Source of the DNA: Pseudomonadota bacterium
GTDB lineage: Bacteria; Myxococcota_A; Polyangia; Polyangiales; Polyangiaceae
Direction: 5' to 3'
Length of the DNA: 64,000 nucleotides
NCBI GenBank assembly: GCA_023398955.1
Contig: JAEWRL010000092.1
Location: 1 to 64,000 of the forward strand
This document shows positions 35,383 to 44,211 of this stretch, in pieces. The notes below the pieces were generated by a model. The model searched no databases. It was given only the letters and a program-made list of their open reading frames with translations, and was not told the origin of the DNA. Numbering within the stretch: the first letter of the stretch is position 1; each line of letters starts with the position of its first letter. The translations under genes and the position numbers were made by a program.

Positions 35383-37515
35383 ATGAACCCATCGTGCCGG
35401 CTAGGGGTCCTTCTGGTATTCGTGCTCGCTCTCTGCGGTAGCTCGTTCTGGAGTGGCGCAGTCGAGGCTAAGCCTTGGAAGGGTGCAGAGATAATCACCC
35501 ATGAGACGTTTAAGTACGGCGCCTTCGAGGCGCGGATACGGGGTGCTGAAGGATCCGGAATGATCACGGCCTTCTTTCTGTGGAAGGACGGCTCTGAGCT
35601 GTCTGGCACCGAGTGGCAGGAACAGGACTTCGAGATCTTCGGTGCGGATGGTCGCTACCAATCCCAGGTGATGACCCCCGGAGATCCTCGCACAGAGCAC
35701 GTTGAGACTCGCTCCCTGGCGACCCCTGCGTGGGAAAACTACTACACCTTCCGCATGGAATGGACGCCGGACTATCTTGCGTTCTACGTCGACGGTCACC
35801 TCGTTCGCACGGAAACTGACCCGGTGGAGTACGCAAAGCTCCTCGATCCGGATCGGGCCGAGCCCGCGCAGTTGCGGCTGAGTCTTTGGGCAGGAGACTT
35901 CGATTGGTCGGGACCTTTCGATGCGAGCTACGTCCCGGCCGCAGCCTTCATCGAGTATTGTGAGGTATTTGCCTATACACCCGGTGCGGGTCCCGCCGGT
36001 GGAGACTTCACTTCGCGCTGGCGCGACGAGTTCGACACCCTGAACCCAGGACGCTGGTGGTTTGCTAACTGGACGTTCGAGTACGCGGTCAACGACTACG
36101 TCTCCGGTAATGCGGCGGCGATCGACGGGAAGGCGGTGCTCGTTCTCACGGACGAGGCCAACGTGGGAACTTTTCCGTCGACAATCCCGCCTGACAACCC
36201 GCCGCTTCCTCCGGTAGGTGGAGAGGAGCCAGCGCCACCCCCTGTCGTCATCCCGGGGCGAGTGGAAGCCGAGTTCGTTTCCGCTTACGATGACACGACA
36301 ACTGGCAACCTCGGAGATGCCGAGTGCGGCTCTTCCGACCTGGACGTAGGGATCACGGGGGATGAGGGCGGTGGCTGCAACGTGGGCTGGACGGCGAGGG
36401 GTGAGTGGGTCGAGTATGAGGTAGACGTTGCGGCCCGCGCCACCTTCGACGTCGTTCTTCGGGTTGCAACAGCGGAGGACGGCAAGGCTGTGCGCGTCGA
36501 GGTCGACGGTACGGATGTCAGCGGGCGCTTGGATGTTCCGTCCATGGATGATTGGCAGTCGTACTCCGACGTCTCCTTCGAGCTGGATTTGGCCGAAGGT
36601 GTGCACACGGTGCGCGTCGTTTTCGTCACGGGGCTTACCAATCTCAACTACCTCGAGTTCAGGGAGGCCGATCCCAGCGTCGGGCCCGATCCCGTGCAGC
36701 TCCCTGCACGTATCGAGGCCGAAGCTTTTACGGCCGCCTACGACGACTCGAGTGGCAACGAGGGGGATGATGCTTGCGACACCGGTGATGTCGACTCACA
36801 GGTGACCGGCGATGTGGACGGAGGATGTAATATCGGGTGGACCGCAGCGGGCGAGTGGACGGAGTACGCGGTCCAGGTCCCGAGTGACTCGGACTATGTC
36901 CTGCGCTTGCGGGTCGCCACGGAACGTGAGGACGTGATCGTACACGTGGAGGTAGACGGCGTCGACGTGAGCGGATCTCTCGGGGTTCCGCAGGCGGGTT
37001 GGCAGACGTACTTCGACGTTGAGGTCCCTATGACACTGTCAGCGGGAGCGCATGCAGTGCGGATCGTCTACGACTCCGGCTACGCTAACCTGAACTACCT
37101 CGAGTTCCTTGACGCGGAGCCGAATCCTCCGCCGCAATGCGACGAGCCGAAGACGATCTATGAAGCTGAGTCCATGGCGGCATCGACGGGCGGGCCCGTG
37201 TCGGATGGTTGGAACCTCTGGTCGAATGGCAGTTTGACCGTGGAGCACTCGTTCCACGGCGGCGCCACCGTGCTCGGAGTCTGGGCGCGCGGCGAGGCCG
37301 CCGCTGGTGTGGCCCCGCACATGGTGGTTCGCGTTGGCGACCAAGTGATCGGTGAGGTGGAGGTCGCGAGCGAGGAGCACGCGCTGTTCGAGTTCTACTA
37401 CGATGCACCCGTGGGAGCGCGGACGGTCGCCATCGAGTTTGATAACGACTACTATCAGGGCGGCGAGGATAGAAACCTCATCCTGGATGCGTTGGAGATT
37501 GATGCCTGCCCCTGA
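35383..37515 (+). CDS. Secreted GH16 beta-glucanase with two CBM6-type and one CBM60/36-type modules
   Basis: A 710-residue secreted polysaccharide hydrolase. A signal peptide (cleavage near VEA/KP) is followed by a GH16 domain (to about residue 240) with the catalytic E-x-D-x-E in EQDFEIFG (Glu80, Asp82, Glu84), and a Pro-rich linker. Two similar CBM6-like modules follow (about 285-435 and 440-585, each starting R-[VI]-EAE and ending LNYLEF). A C-terminal module starting YEAESMAAS and ending YQGGEDRNLILDALEI resembles calcium-dependent xylan-binding CBM60/36. Likely substrates are beta-1,3/1,4-glucans. The start is ATG 35383; an in-frame ATG at 35359 gives eight more residues. The 8-base unit CATGAACC is tandemly repeated at 35374-35389, at the start. 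Confidence 0.9.
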   Translation: MNPSCRLGVLLVFVLALCGSSFWSGAVEAKPWKGAEIITHETFKYGAFEARIRGAEGSGMITAFFLWKDGSELSGTEWQEQDFEIFGADGRYQSQVMTPGDPRTEHVETRSLATPAWENYYTFRMEWTPDYLAFYVDGHLVRTETDPVEYAKLLDPDRAEPAQLRLSLWAGDFDWSGPFDASYVPAAAFIEYCEVFAYTPGAGPAGGDFTSRWRDEFDTLNPGRWWFANWTFEYAVNDYVSGNAAAIDGKAVLVLTDEANVGTFPSTIPPDNPPLPPVGGEEPAPPPVVIPGRVEAEFVSAYDDTTTGNLGDAECGSSDLDVGITGDEGGGCNVGWTARGEWVEYEVDVAARATFDVVLRVATAEDGKAVRVEVDGTDVSGRLDVPSMDDWQSYSDVSFELDLAEGVHTVRVVFVTGLTNLNYLEFREADPSVGPDPVQLPARIEAEAFTAAYDDSSGNEGDDACDTGDVDSQVTGDVDGGCNIGWTAAGEWTEYAVQVPSDSDYVLRLRVATEREDVIVHVEVDGVDVSGSLGVPQAGWQTYFDVEVPMTLSAGAHAVRIVYDSGYANLNYLEFLDAEPNPPPQCDEPKTIYEAESMAASTGGPVSDGWNLWSNGSLTVEHSFHGGATVLGVWARGEAAAGVAPHMVVRVGDQVIGEVEVASEEHALFEFYYDAPVGARTVAIEFDNDYYQGGEDRNLILDALEIDACP

Positions 37516-37543
37516 TCGTTGACGATGGGCTCGCCGCGCGGCT

Positions 37544-39724
37544 TTACCTTCGGCGCAGGGGCGCTGGGCGTTCGGGGCGCGAGGCGGGCTTCGAACGCCT
37601 TCGTGGCACGCCCTCCAGAGGCGAGCAACCGTTGAAGCGTCGCGAGTCCTCCGGCACCAGCTGCCCCGCTCCGGAACCAATCAGATCCCCTCGCCCCATG
37701 CGCAGCAGCGCGCGCCGCAACAGCGGCCAGTTCTTCGCGTCATGATAGCGGATAAAGGCCTTGTGAAGCCGCCTTTGTTCGGGACTTTTGGCGGTCACGA
37801 TCGTCTCCGCAGCGGCCTTGACGGGCTTTAGCGGATTCTTTCCCGAGTAGTACATCGCGGTGGCGTTAGACATCGGTGAGGGAAGGAATGCCTGTACCTG
37901 GTCCGCGCGGTAGCCGTTCTTTTTCAGCCAAAGGGCGAGCTCGACCATGTCCTCATCAGTGGTGCCGGGATGAGCGGCGATGAAGTAAGGGATCAAGTAC
38001 TGCTCCTTACCTGCCTGTTTCGAGTACCGATCGAAGAGCTCCTTGAAGCGATCATACGTGCCGATGCCGGGCTTCATCATCTTGGAGAGTGGACCGGGCG
38101 CGACGTGCTCCGGCGCGATCTTCAGGTACCCACCCACATGATGGGTAACCAGCTCCTTGATGTACTCGGGGCTCCGGACCGCCAGATCGTAGCGGAGACC
38201 CGAAGCGACTGCGATCTTCTTGATTCCCTCGATGCTGCGCGCCCTGCGATAAAGGTCGATGAGCGGCTTGTGGCTCGTAACGAGATTGTCGCAGATGCTC
38301 GGATAGACGCAGGAAGGCTTTCGACACTTCGCTTCGATCGTTGGGTCGTTGCATGCCATGCGGTACATGTTGGCGGTTGGTCCGCCCAGATCACTGACGG
38401 CCCCGGTGAATCCGGGCACGGCCCTCAATGCGCGAATCTCCCTCAGAATGGATTCCTCGGAGCGACTCTGAATGATCCGTCCCTCGTGCTCGGTGATTGA
38501 ACAGAAGGAGCAGCCCCCAAAGCAGCCTCGCATGATAGTGATCGAGAAGCGTATCATCTCATATGCAGGCACCTTTGCGGACTGGTGGTCCGGGTGTGGA
38601 AGCTTCGCGTAGGGTAGCTCGTAGACGTAGTCCATCTCCGCCGAAGACAGAGGCAGGGCGGGGGGGTTGAGAAACACGTCGGCGTCCCCATTCGCCTGCA
38701 CGAGACACCGGCCGTTGTGAGGGTTCGATTCCACGTGGAAGATGCGCGATGCGTGCGCGTAGAGTGCGCGATCTGCGCGCACCTCCGACCACGACGGAAG
38801 CCGGAGGATAGTTTTTTCCCGCGGGTGATCGCGGCGCTTGCGGCGCAGCTGGATGAGATCTTTCGTGACCGGTGTCGGGCCCGAGGTGGCGCCACAGCCC
38901 ACTTCCGCACCGGCGAGAGCGGGCGCGGCAGGATGGTGCCCAAAGGCATATGGATCCCCATGAGGTTCAGAGAAGGCGGTGCTGCTGTTGGCTTCGAGCC
39001 GATCGAGGTGCTCGACGATGAACTCTCCGGGCTCGGCGTCGGCGGGACCGCGTTGCCCGACGGCGCGGCGGAGCGCGGTACCGCGCACGTTCCGGATGTC
39101 GCGGGGGTGCTCGCCACGGGCTATCCGATGAGCGACCTCACAGACTGCCCGCTCTGCGTTTCCGTAGATGAGGAGATCGGCACCCGAATCGATCAAGACG
39201 GAGCGGCGCACCCTGTCCGACCAGTAGTCGAAATGAGCCAGACGCCGGAGACTTGCTTCCACCCCACCAAGTACAATCGGCACCCGCGGAAACGCTTCAC
39301 GGCACCGCTGCGTGTACACGATCGCAGCGCGATCGGGGCGCCTTCCAGGGACGCCTCCCGCCGTATAGGCGTCGTCGCTGCGAGGCTTCTTCTCGCTGGT
39401 GTAGTGGTTCACCAGGGAATCCATGTTTCCAGCGCTCACTCCGAAGAACAAAGTCGGCTCGCCAAGTGCCTGGAAAGCGCTGGGCGAGCGCCAATCAGGT
39501 TGGTCGAGGATCCCGACCCGGAAACCTTGATCCTCCAGAAGCCTGCCGATGATAGCCATGCCAAAGCTCGGATGGTCGACGTAAGCGTCGCCGGTCACCA
39601 GGACTACGTCACAAGCTTCCCAACCGAGCACGTCCATCTCCCGTCGGGAGCGAGGTAAGAAGCGCGCGATACCGAAGCGCTTCGCCCAGAAAGGGCGATG
39701 GCCGAAGAGGGAAGGAGGGGGCAC
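37544..39724 (-). CDS. ygiQ: YgiQ family radical SAM protein
   Basis: A 726-residue radical-SAM protein. The cluster motif CFGGCSFCSI (C-x3-C-x2-C) is near residue 399. The N-terminus FARFLPRSRREMDVLGW-type block and VLVTGDAYVDHPSFGMAIIG match E. coli YgiQ closely, which supports the GTG start at 39724 over a later ATG. The B12-binding-like region, RPDRAAIVYTQRC and the domain ending PEQRRLHKAF are all present. The C-terminal Arg/Pro-rich tail is unrelated to the core. The biochemical role of the family is not established. It is convergent with the GH16 gene. Confidence 0.95.
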   Translation of the reverse strand: MPPPSLFGHRPFWAKRFGIARFLPRSRREMDVLGWEACDVVLVTGDAYVDHPSFGMAIIGRLLEDQGFRVGILDQPDWRSPSAFQALGEPTLFFGVSAGNMDSLVNHYTSEKKPRSDDAYTAGGVPGRRPDRAAIVYTQRCREAFPRVPIVLGGVEASLRRLAHFDYWSDRVRRSVLIDSGADLLIYGNAERAVCEVAHRIARGEHPRDIRNVRGTALRRAVGQRGPADAEPGEFIVEHLDRLEANSSTAFSEPHGDPYAFGHHPAAPALAGAEVGCGATSGPTPVTKDLIQLRRKRRDHPREKTILRLPSWSEVRADRALYAHASRIFHVESNPHNGRCLVQANGDADVFLNPPALPLSSAEMDYVYELPYAKLPHPDHQSAKVPAYEMIRFSITIMRGCFGGCSFCSITEHEGRIIQSRSEESILREIRALRAVPGFTGAVSDLGGPTANMYRMACNDPTIEAKCRKPSCVYPSICDNLVTSHKPLIDLYRRARSIEGIKKIAVASGLRYDLAVRSPEYIKELVTHHVGGYLKIAPEHVAPGPLSKMMKPGIGTYDRFKELFDRYSKQAGKEQYLIPYFIAAHPGTTDEDMVELALWLKKNGYRADQVQAFLPSPMSNATAMYYSGKNPLKPVKAAAETIVTAKSPEQRRLHKAFIRYHDAKNWPLLRRALLRMGRGDLIGSGAGQLVPEDSRRFNGCSPLEGVPRRRSKPASRPERPAPLRRR

Positions 39725-40100
39725 GACTCGCGAAGGCTAGCTGCTGCGTTCGCGGTGCGCCAAGTGCTAGAGTCTTCTGCGGATGGCAAAACGGGGAAGC
39801 GCTGTCATCGAACGCCTGTGCCCCAGCTCCGGACGGGCACGTGCTGGGGCCCGATCGCGAGTGGCCCCGCGCCTTTCGCGCCACGGAAGCGTCGAGGACA
39901 GGATCCGCTCTGTACCGATAGCCGATCGGCGCAACCCCTGACTCGGCGTTCACGGTGTGCCCACCATTCACAGGCGCGGTAGAGGCAATGGCGCCGCAGC
40001 ATTCCGCACCAAATGGCGAATTTGAGCCCGAATCCCACGAGATGGCCGCTCCCCCTGCAGGAGCCAAGATGAGTGGCACGCCCCGTGCTAAGCCGGGGAC
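39725..40100. other. 376-base non-coding divergent region
   Basis: Upstream region of ygiQ (minus) and the outer-membrane-type protein (plus). Open frames here lack ribosome sites and overlap on both strands; nothing else stands out. Confidence 0.4.
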
Positions 40101-41111
40101 ATGACAACTGATGCGAAGGCTTGGTGCTCGAGGGGAGTCGGAAGAATGGTGGGGGGACCGGCACTAGCGAGCGGGGTAGTCATCCTCGCTTTGTCCAGCC
40201 CGGCGCTGGCGGACGTCGCCGTAATGCCAGCGACGACAAGCAATGTTTCGAAGGCGAAGGCGGAAGCCATCGGCATTCTCCTCGCGGATGCGTACGCATC
40301 GGAGAGTGGTGAGCGCACGTTCGATCCATCGGCGACCGGTCCTGCCCTGAAGGAGCAAGGTACTGCGGGTGCGGCAGCGGCTTCCCTTCGAGCGACCGAG
40401 TATGTCGCGGTTCGCATCGTGAAGCTGGATGAAAAGTACGTCATCAGCGCTACGCGCTACGCCGCCGACGGTAGCATCATCCATTCTGCGCGTATCTCCG
40501 CAGCTTCTCTGGACGACGCAGCTCCAGCGACCGAGCGCTTGGCGCGGGCTCTACACGATCGTTCGAGCATCTCGGAAGCGATGACACTCGACGACGTCAC
40601 CCAGGAGGAGTCACGCAGACCAAATCGCGTCAAAACGGAAACGGTGGCTGGCATCAAGGCGGGCGTTACCTACGCGATTGCCAAGGATGTCCGCTTCGAG
40701 CCCATGACGACGATTTCATACGACGGCCGGCACGAGGGGAATAACTACTTTGTCGAATGGGGCGCTGGGTTCACGATTCCGACAAATCCTGATGGAGACA
40801 ACGAGGCCTACGGGGGGCTCCACCTGGAGCTTGGTGGCAGCTACTACCTTACGCAGGCGACGACCTCGCCCTATGTTGGGGCTGGCGTGCTGCCGCGGAT
40901 CCTCAGCGAAGGCATCTCCGTCGCCCCGTACCTTCAGGGTGGGGTCATGTTTTTGCGGCAGTCCTCGACCCGGCTCTATACGGATGTCCGTATCGCCCAG
41001 CACGTGTTGCCGATGGATTTCGGTTACACTCTTGAGGAGGATGGCCGCCGCGCCGAACGGAACGACGTCTATCCGACCGAGTTTACCCTCTCGTTTGGTG
41101 TAGGCTGGTAG
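40101..41111 (+). CDS. Exported outer-membrane-type protein, unknown function
   Basis: A 336-residue protein with an N-terminal signal peptide (about residues 16-37, cleavage near ALAD). The first half is a soluble domain with repeated Ala-rich helices (SKAKAEAIGILLADAY, ATERLARALHDRSS). The second half has alternating hydrophobic/polar strands (VTYAIAKDVRFEP, LHLELGGSYYLTQ, LSFGVGW at the C-terminus) and ends in Trp, as in outer-membrane beta-barrels. The start is ATG 40101 or ATG 40146. The first half resembles the TolB/DUF-type sensing domains of other myxobacterial proteins only vaguely. Confidence 0.75.
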   Translation: MTTDAKAWCSRGVGRMVGGPALASGVVILALSSPALADVAVMPATTSNVSKAKAEAIGILLADAYASESGERTFDPSATGPALKEQGTAGAAAASLRATEYVAVRIVKLDEKYVISATRYAADGSIIHSARISAASLDDAAPATERLARALHDRSSISEAMTLDDVTQEESRRPNRVKTETVAGIKAGVTYAIAKDVRFEPMTTISYDGRHEGNNYFVEWGAGFTIPTNPDGDNEAYGGLHLELGGSYYLTQATTSPYVGAGVLPRILSEGISVAPYLQGGVMFLRQSSTRLYTDVRIAQHVLPMDFGYTLEEDGRRAERNDVYPTEFTLSFGVGW

Positions 41112-41161
41112 TCCTCCGAGACACCTTGCAGGGCCCTAGGGGCACAGGACAGGTCGTGTGC

Positions 41162-41614
41162 TCACTCCGTCCTGCTGTCAAACCCTGCACGGAGCTTTCG
41201 CCACAAGCCGGACCCGATCATATCATCGGCAACCGCGAGGATTTGTCGAATGAGGGACAGTAGGTCGCCCTCTCCCGCCCAGTGTTCCTCTGCGATCGCG
41301 CCGTGACCGGCGTTGATAAGGCTATTCAAGGCATAGGCCGCGAGCGCCACGTCATCCACATAGCCGATGGGCCCGAGGATGGCTTCGGGCATCAGATCGA
41401 CTGGGGAGACGAAGTAGGCGATCGCGGCAGCCAGCTTTGCCTTCTCAGCGGGTGGTACCCGGGGATCGATGGCGAGACGGCACATCAGGTGGAGGAGATC
41501 GGGCGCCACGAGGAGCACCTGGGCGTGGCGGTACCCTGCGCCCCGTTCCTTGAGCCATCCGGTGATACGAGCGCGCAGGGCCTGATAGAAGTCTTCGTGG
41601 TGGGCGCGCGGCAT
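41162..41614 (-). CDS. YkvA family (DUF1232) protein
   Basis: A 150-residue protein with the DUF1232 core LAAAIAYFVSPVDLMPEAIL followed by GYVDDVALAAYALNSLI. This short hydrophobic family is found in many bacteria and is of unknown function. The ATG at 41614 has no good ribosome site. It is convergent with the preceding outer-membrane-type gene. Confidence 0.9.
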   Translation of the reverse strand: MPRAHHEDFYQALRARITGWLKERGAGYRHAQVLLVAPDLLHLMCRLAIDPRVPPAEKAKLAAAIAYFVSPVDLMPEAILGPIGYVDDVALAAYALNSLINAGHGAIAEEHWAGEGDLLSLIRQILAVADDMIGSGLWRKLRAGFDSRTE

Positions 41615-41689
41615 TTGAGCGTGGAGTCTAGCCAGTGGAACGCCGGAAAGCCAACTCGCTTCCGCGGCCAGTGAAGGATGGTGACGCCA

Positions 41690-42256
41690 TCACTCTGCGA
41701 GCGCTTCCCGCCAAGGCTGACCATCCAGCAGCAGCTCACCAACGACCGCGTGGCCGTTAGCGGTACTCCGAAGACGGATTGCGGCGCTCCGGTTCTGCAG
41801 GGCGGTCTCGAGCTCGCGGGCGCGCTCTTCTGGAACGAAGTAGCGCTTGGGCGGCATCAGCGCGTCCGAGCGAAACCAACCGTCACAGGTGTCCGTGTGC
41901 GCGCAACTGACCTCACGCACGGATGGGCGCGGATCGGTTCGGGTGCGTGTCAAGCAGAGGCAGCAGCCTGGCGTAGGGTCCTGCTGAGCGCGTTGCCCGA
42001 GCGGGCGCGCGGGAGAACCGCCCCAGGGCGCCTTCTGGGTCTGGGAGCAGGTGTTCGTCCCCTGCCACGGCAGCTCGTAGCGGTACTGCAAGTAGTGTCC
42101 GTGCAGGAGATCACGCGGGTCGTAGCCAGCTATGGGAATCACCCAGGCTGTCCCGCTCCGCTCGGCCCACTCCGCACGCGCGATGAGCGCGAGCACGCCG
42201 ATGATTGGAACTGCCACCGCCGCGACCAACCAAGACCTTGCCGTGCGTCCGTTCAC
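41690..42256 (-). CDS. GDYXXLXY-family membrane-anchored protein
   Basis: A 188-residue protein with one N-terminal transmembrane helix (WLVAAVAVPIIGVLALIARA) and the GDYxxLxY-type motif, here HGHYLQYRYEL. A cysteine-rich central segment (GCCLC, SCAHTDTC) is unusual for the family. The second of two GTG codons (42256) is six bases after a GGAG and is preferred over 42262. It lies directly downstream of a DUF2157 gene, the usual partner of this family. Confidence 0.8.
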   Translation of the reverse strand: MNGRTARSWLVAAVAVPIIGVLALIARAEWAERSGTAWVIPIAGYDPRDLLHGHYLQYRYELPWQGTNTCSQTQKAPWGGSPARPLGQRAQQDPTPGCCLCLTRTRTDPRPSVREVSCAHTDTCDGWFRSDALMPPKRYFVPEERARELETALQNRSAAIRLRSTANGHAVVGELLLDGQPWREALAE

Positions 42257-42301
42257 GCCCACCTCCGCGAATACGCGATCCTTGGGGTCGAGCGGCGGGT
42301 G

Positions 42302-43438
42302 TCAACCACGGCTCCCTCCGGCTTCGGACGACAGCTCGCGCGCGAAGTGTCGGCGCTTGCGAGCCCAGATCCAAACGAGGAAGAGAGTGAGCACCCCGCC
42401 CGTGACGAGGCCGACGCCCGTACTGAGCAGGCTCCCGAAAATCTCGAAGTACACCGTCAGGATCCGTACTCCGACCACGGCCGTTGCCAAGTTCAGCTCC
42501 CGTACCAGTCCCCCCTTGTGAGCCACCAATGCCACGAGCAGCCACAGCCCGATGAAGCTCGCAGCGGCGACGATATCCCAGCCCCCGGGGGAGAGAAGGA
42601 AAGCCAGGTGGTAGAGAAGGATGCTCGTGAGCAGCAGCGCGCCAGCCGGATTGCGGCTCGGAGAGCGGGGCAAACGCTGCCATACCAGTAGCGAAAGCGC
42701 CGACGAGAGCGCAAGCCCGATCCAGAGCGCCCTCAGGTGTTCATCGCGGGTGTCAGCATAGAAGGCGAAGGTGCCAACGCTGCCGACCGCCACCACCTGG
42801 ACCCACCCCAAGGCACGAAAGACGGCAGCGAAACTGGGCCGCGCCCGGCGGACCCAGTTCGATCCTCCCAAGAGGAGGCACGCGACCGGCGCGACGGGGA
42901 CCCCGGCCAGAGCGAGGCCCTGGCGCCAGCCGCCAGCGTCGCCCAGTTCGACGAGCCAGAGCGCGTAGGTGGTCTCGACGGCGATGAGCCAGACTACGCC
43001 GACGAAAGCGGATCGCGCGCGCGACATCAACAGTGCGGTCAGCCCGCACCACAGCGTCATTGCTTCGTGAGCCTCGCCGCCGAGCTGATACACCTGCCCC
43101 ACGAGCGCGATTGACGCCAACACGAGGCCGCCCAGCACGAGAACGGAGGCCTCACGCGCGGCTGTCGGACCTCGCTGTGCGAACCAGACCACCGCCGCCG
43201 CGGCGACGAGCATCCAAAAGACGTCAGCAGCGAGCTTCGCGGCAGGCGGGATCGCATCCCAGTTGGCGGCGACGATCGCGACCGCTCCGATCGCGATCGC
43301 CAAGCTGCCGAGGCTTGCTACTGCATAGGCGAAGAGCGGCCGGCTTCCGCGGCTCTCAAACTCCAGGATAGCGTCGACCTGCTCTGCACTCAGTAATCCG
43401 GCGCGGTGCCATCTTTGAAGCCGAGCCTCGAGCGCCAT
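42302..43438 (-). CDS. DUF2157 integral membrane protein
   Basis: A 378-residue protein. The N-terminal LQRWHRAGLLSAEQVDAIL is the DUF2157 signature, followed by about ten hydrophobic helices, among them ASLGSLAIAIGAVAIVAANW. It pairs with the GDYXXLXY gene downstream, with a 45-base gap, an arrangement common across bacteria. The function of the pair is unknown. Confidence 0.88.
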   Translation of the reverse strand: MALEARLQRWHRAGLLSAEQVDAILEFESRGSRPLFAYAVASLGSLAIAIGAVAIVAANWDAIPPAAKLAADVFWMLVAAAAVVWFAQRGPTAAREASVLVLGGLVLASIALVGQVYQLGGEAHEAMTLWCGLTALLMSRARSAFVGVVWLIAVETTYALWLVELGDAGGWRQGLALAGVPVAPVACLLLGGSNWVRRARPSFAAVFRALGWVQVVAVGSVGTFAFYADTRDEHLRALWIGLALSSALSLLVWQRLPRSPSRNPAGALLLTSILLYHLAFLLSPGGWDIVAAASFIGLWLLVALVAHKGGLVRELNLATAVVGVRILTVYFEIFGSLLSTGVGLVTGGVLTLFLVWIWARKRRHFARELSSEAGGSRG

Positions 43439-43496
43439 GCCGGTAGGCTATCTTCACCGTTCACGCCTGGGAACCCGGCTCGTGCTCACGACGGTC

Positions 43497-43521
43497 GGGC
43501 CGGGAGGTCGGTCCCCGGCCC
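43497..43521. repeat. 8-base inverted repeat between sodC and DUF2157 gene
   Basis: A perfect GGGCCGGG/CCCGGCCC stem (43497-43504 and 43514-43521) with a 9-base loop, located just after sodC in the direction of transcription. There is no T-run on either side, so a factor-independent terminator is not supported. Confidence 0.6.
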
Positions 43522-43543
43522 AACCCGCCGTGCTCGTGTGGGA

Positions 43544-44179
43544 TCAGGTTTCCTTGATTACTGCACAGGCCATCGGGGTGCCTGAACCGCCGGACGGCTG
43601 CTGTGACGCTCCCTGGTCTTCTCCATCGTGGATTACAAGGGCCTTGCCCAAGAAGGAGAGCCTGTCGCCTTCTTTGAGATTGGCCTTCTCGACCGTGATC
43701 TCAAGCTTCCCGGTTCCATCCTCGGCGATCTCGAGATTACCCAGGTCACCCAGGTGGCGCTGAGCCTGCGGCTCTGACGGCAAGGCGTGCTTGTGGCCCT
43801 GCGGCGCGAAATGGCTCCCCATACTCTCGCCTGGGATGTTCGAACAATCGCCCTTCTCGTGGATGTGGACGCCCTTCTTTCCCGCGGGACCATCCTCTAC
43901 CCTCACCACCACCCTGACGCCCTGCGGTGTCTCCTCGAATGTCGCGTCACCGTCGATCTTCTTGCCCTCCGCTGCTTGGATGTCTGCCTCTGCGCGGCGC
44001 GGTTCCTGTCGCTCTGCCAACGGTTCCGTTGCCGCTCTCGGCGGATCAAGCGGCTGTCGTTCGACGACGGGGCCCGGAGCTTGTATCTCGGTCGGCTCTG
44101 CTCGGTCCTGGTCACAGCCGACGCTGGCGAGCACCAAACCGAGGGTGCCTGTGATTCTCCACTGCTTTCGGGTCATCAT
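43544..44179 (-). CDS. sodC: Cu/Zn superoxide dismutase lipoprotein
   Basis: Periplasmic or surface lipoprotein that dismutates superoxide. The lipobox ASVGC is in a signal beginning at ATG 44179 or 44176; the longer open frame from 44257 lacks support. An 80-residue disordered linker precedes the SOD fold. Copper ligands are in GVHIHEKGDC, zinc ligands in GSHF, GHKH and QRHLGD, and a further copper histidine in VIHDGEDQG, so the metal site is complete. The C-terminal signature reads GGSGTPMACAVI, with Pro where the active-site arginine normally sits (G-R-x-A-C). The disulfide cysteines (GDC and MAC) are kept. Confidence 0.93.
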   Translation of the reverse strand: MMTRKQWRITGTLGLVLASVGCDQDRAEPTEIQAPGPVVERQPLDPPRAATEPLAERQEPRRAEADIQAAEGKKIDGDATFEETPQGVRVVVRVEDGPAGKKGVHIHEKGDCSNIPGESMGSHFAPQGHKHALPSEPQAQRHLGDLGNLEIAEDGTGKLEITVEKANLKEGDRLSFLGKALVIHDGEDQGASQQPSGGSGTPMACAVIKET

Positions 44180-44211
44180 ACTGCTGCCTCTCTCTTGAAC
44201 TGGTGGATGCC

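Noticed and set aside
35401..36606. 401-codon minus-strand frame opposite the GH16 gene
   Set aside because: The plus strand has a signal peptide, GH16 and CBM motifs; the antisense frame has none.
38717..39658. 313-codon plus-strand frame opposite ygiQ
   Set aside because: Antisense to an unambiguous YgiQ sequence.
41678..42691. 337-codon plus-strand frame opposite two membrane protein genes
   Set aside because: Spans two minus-strand genes of recognised families and their gap; no motif.
43497..43521. Factor-independent terminator after sodC
   Set aside because: The hairpin is strong but has no T-run on either strand.
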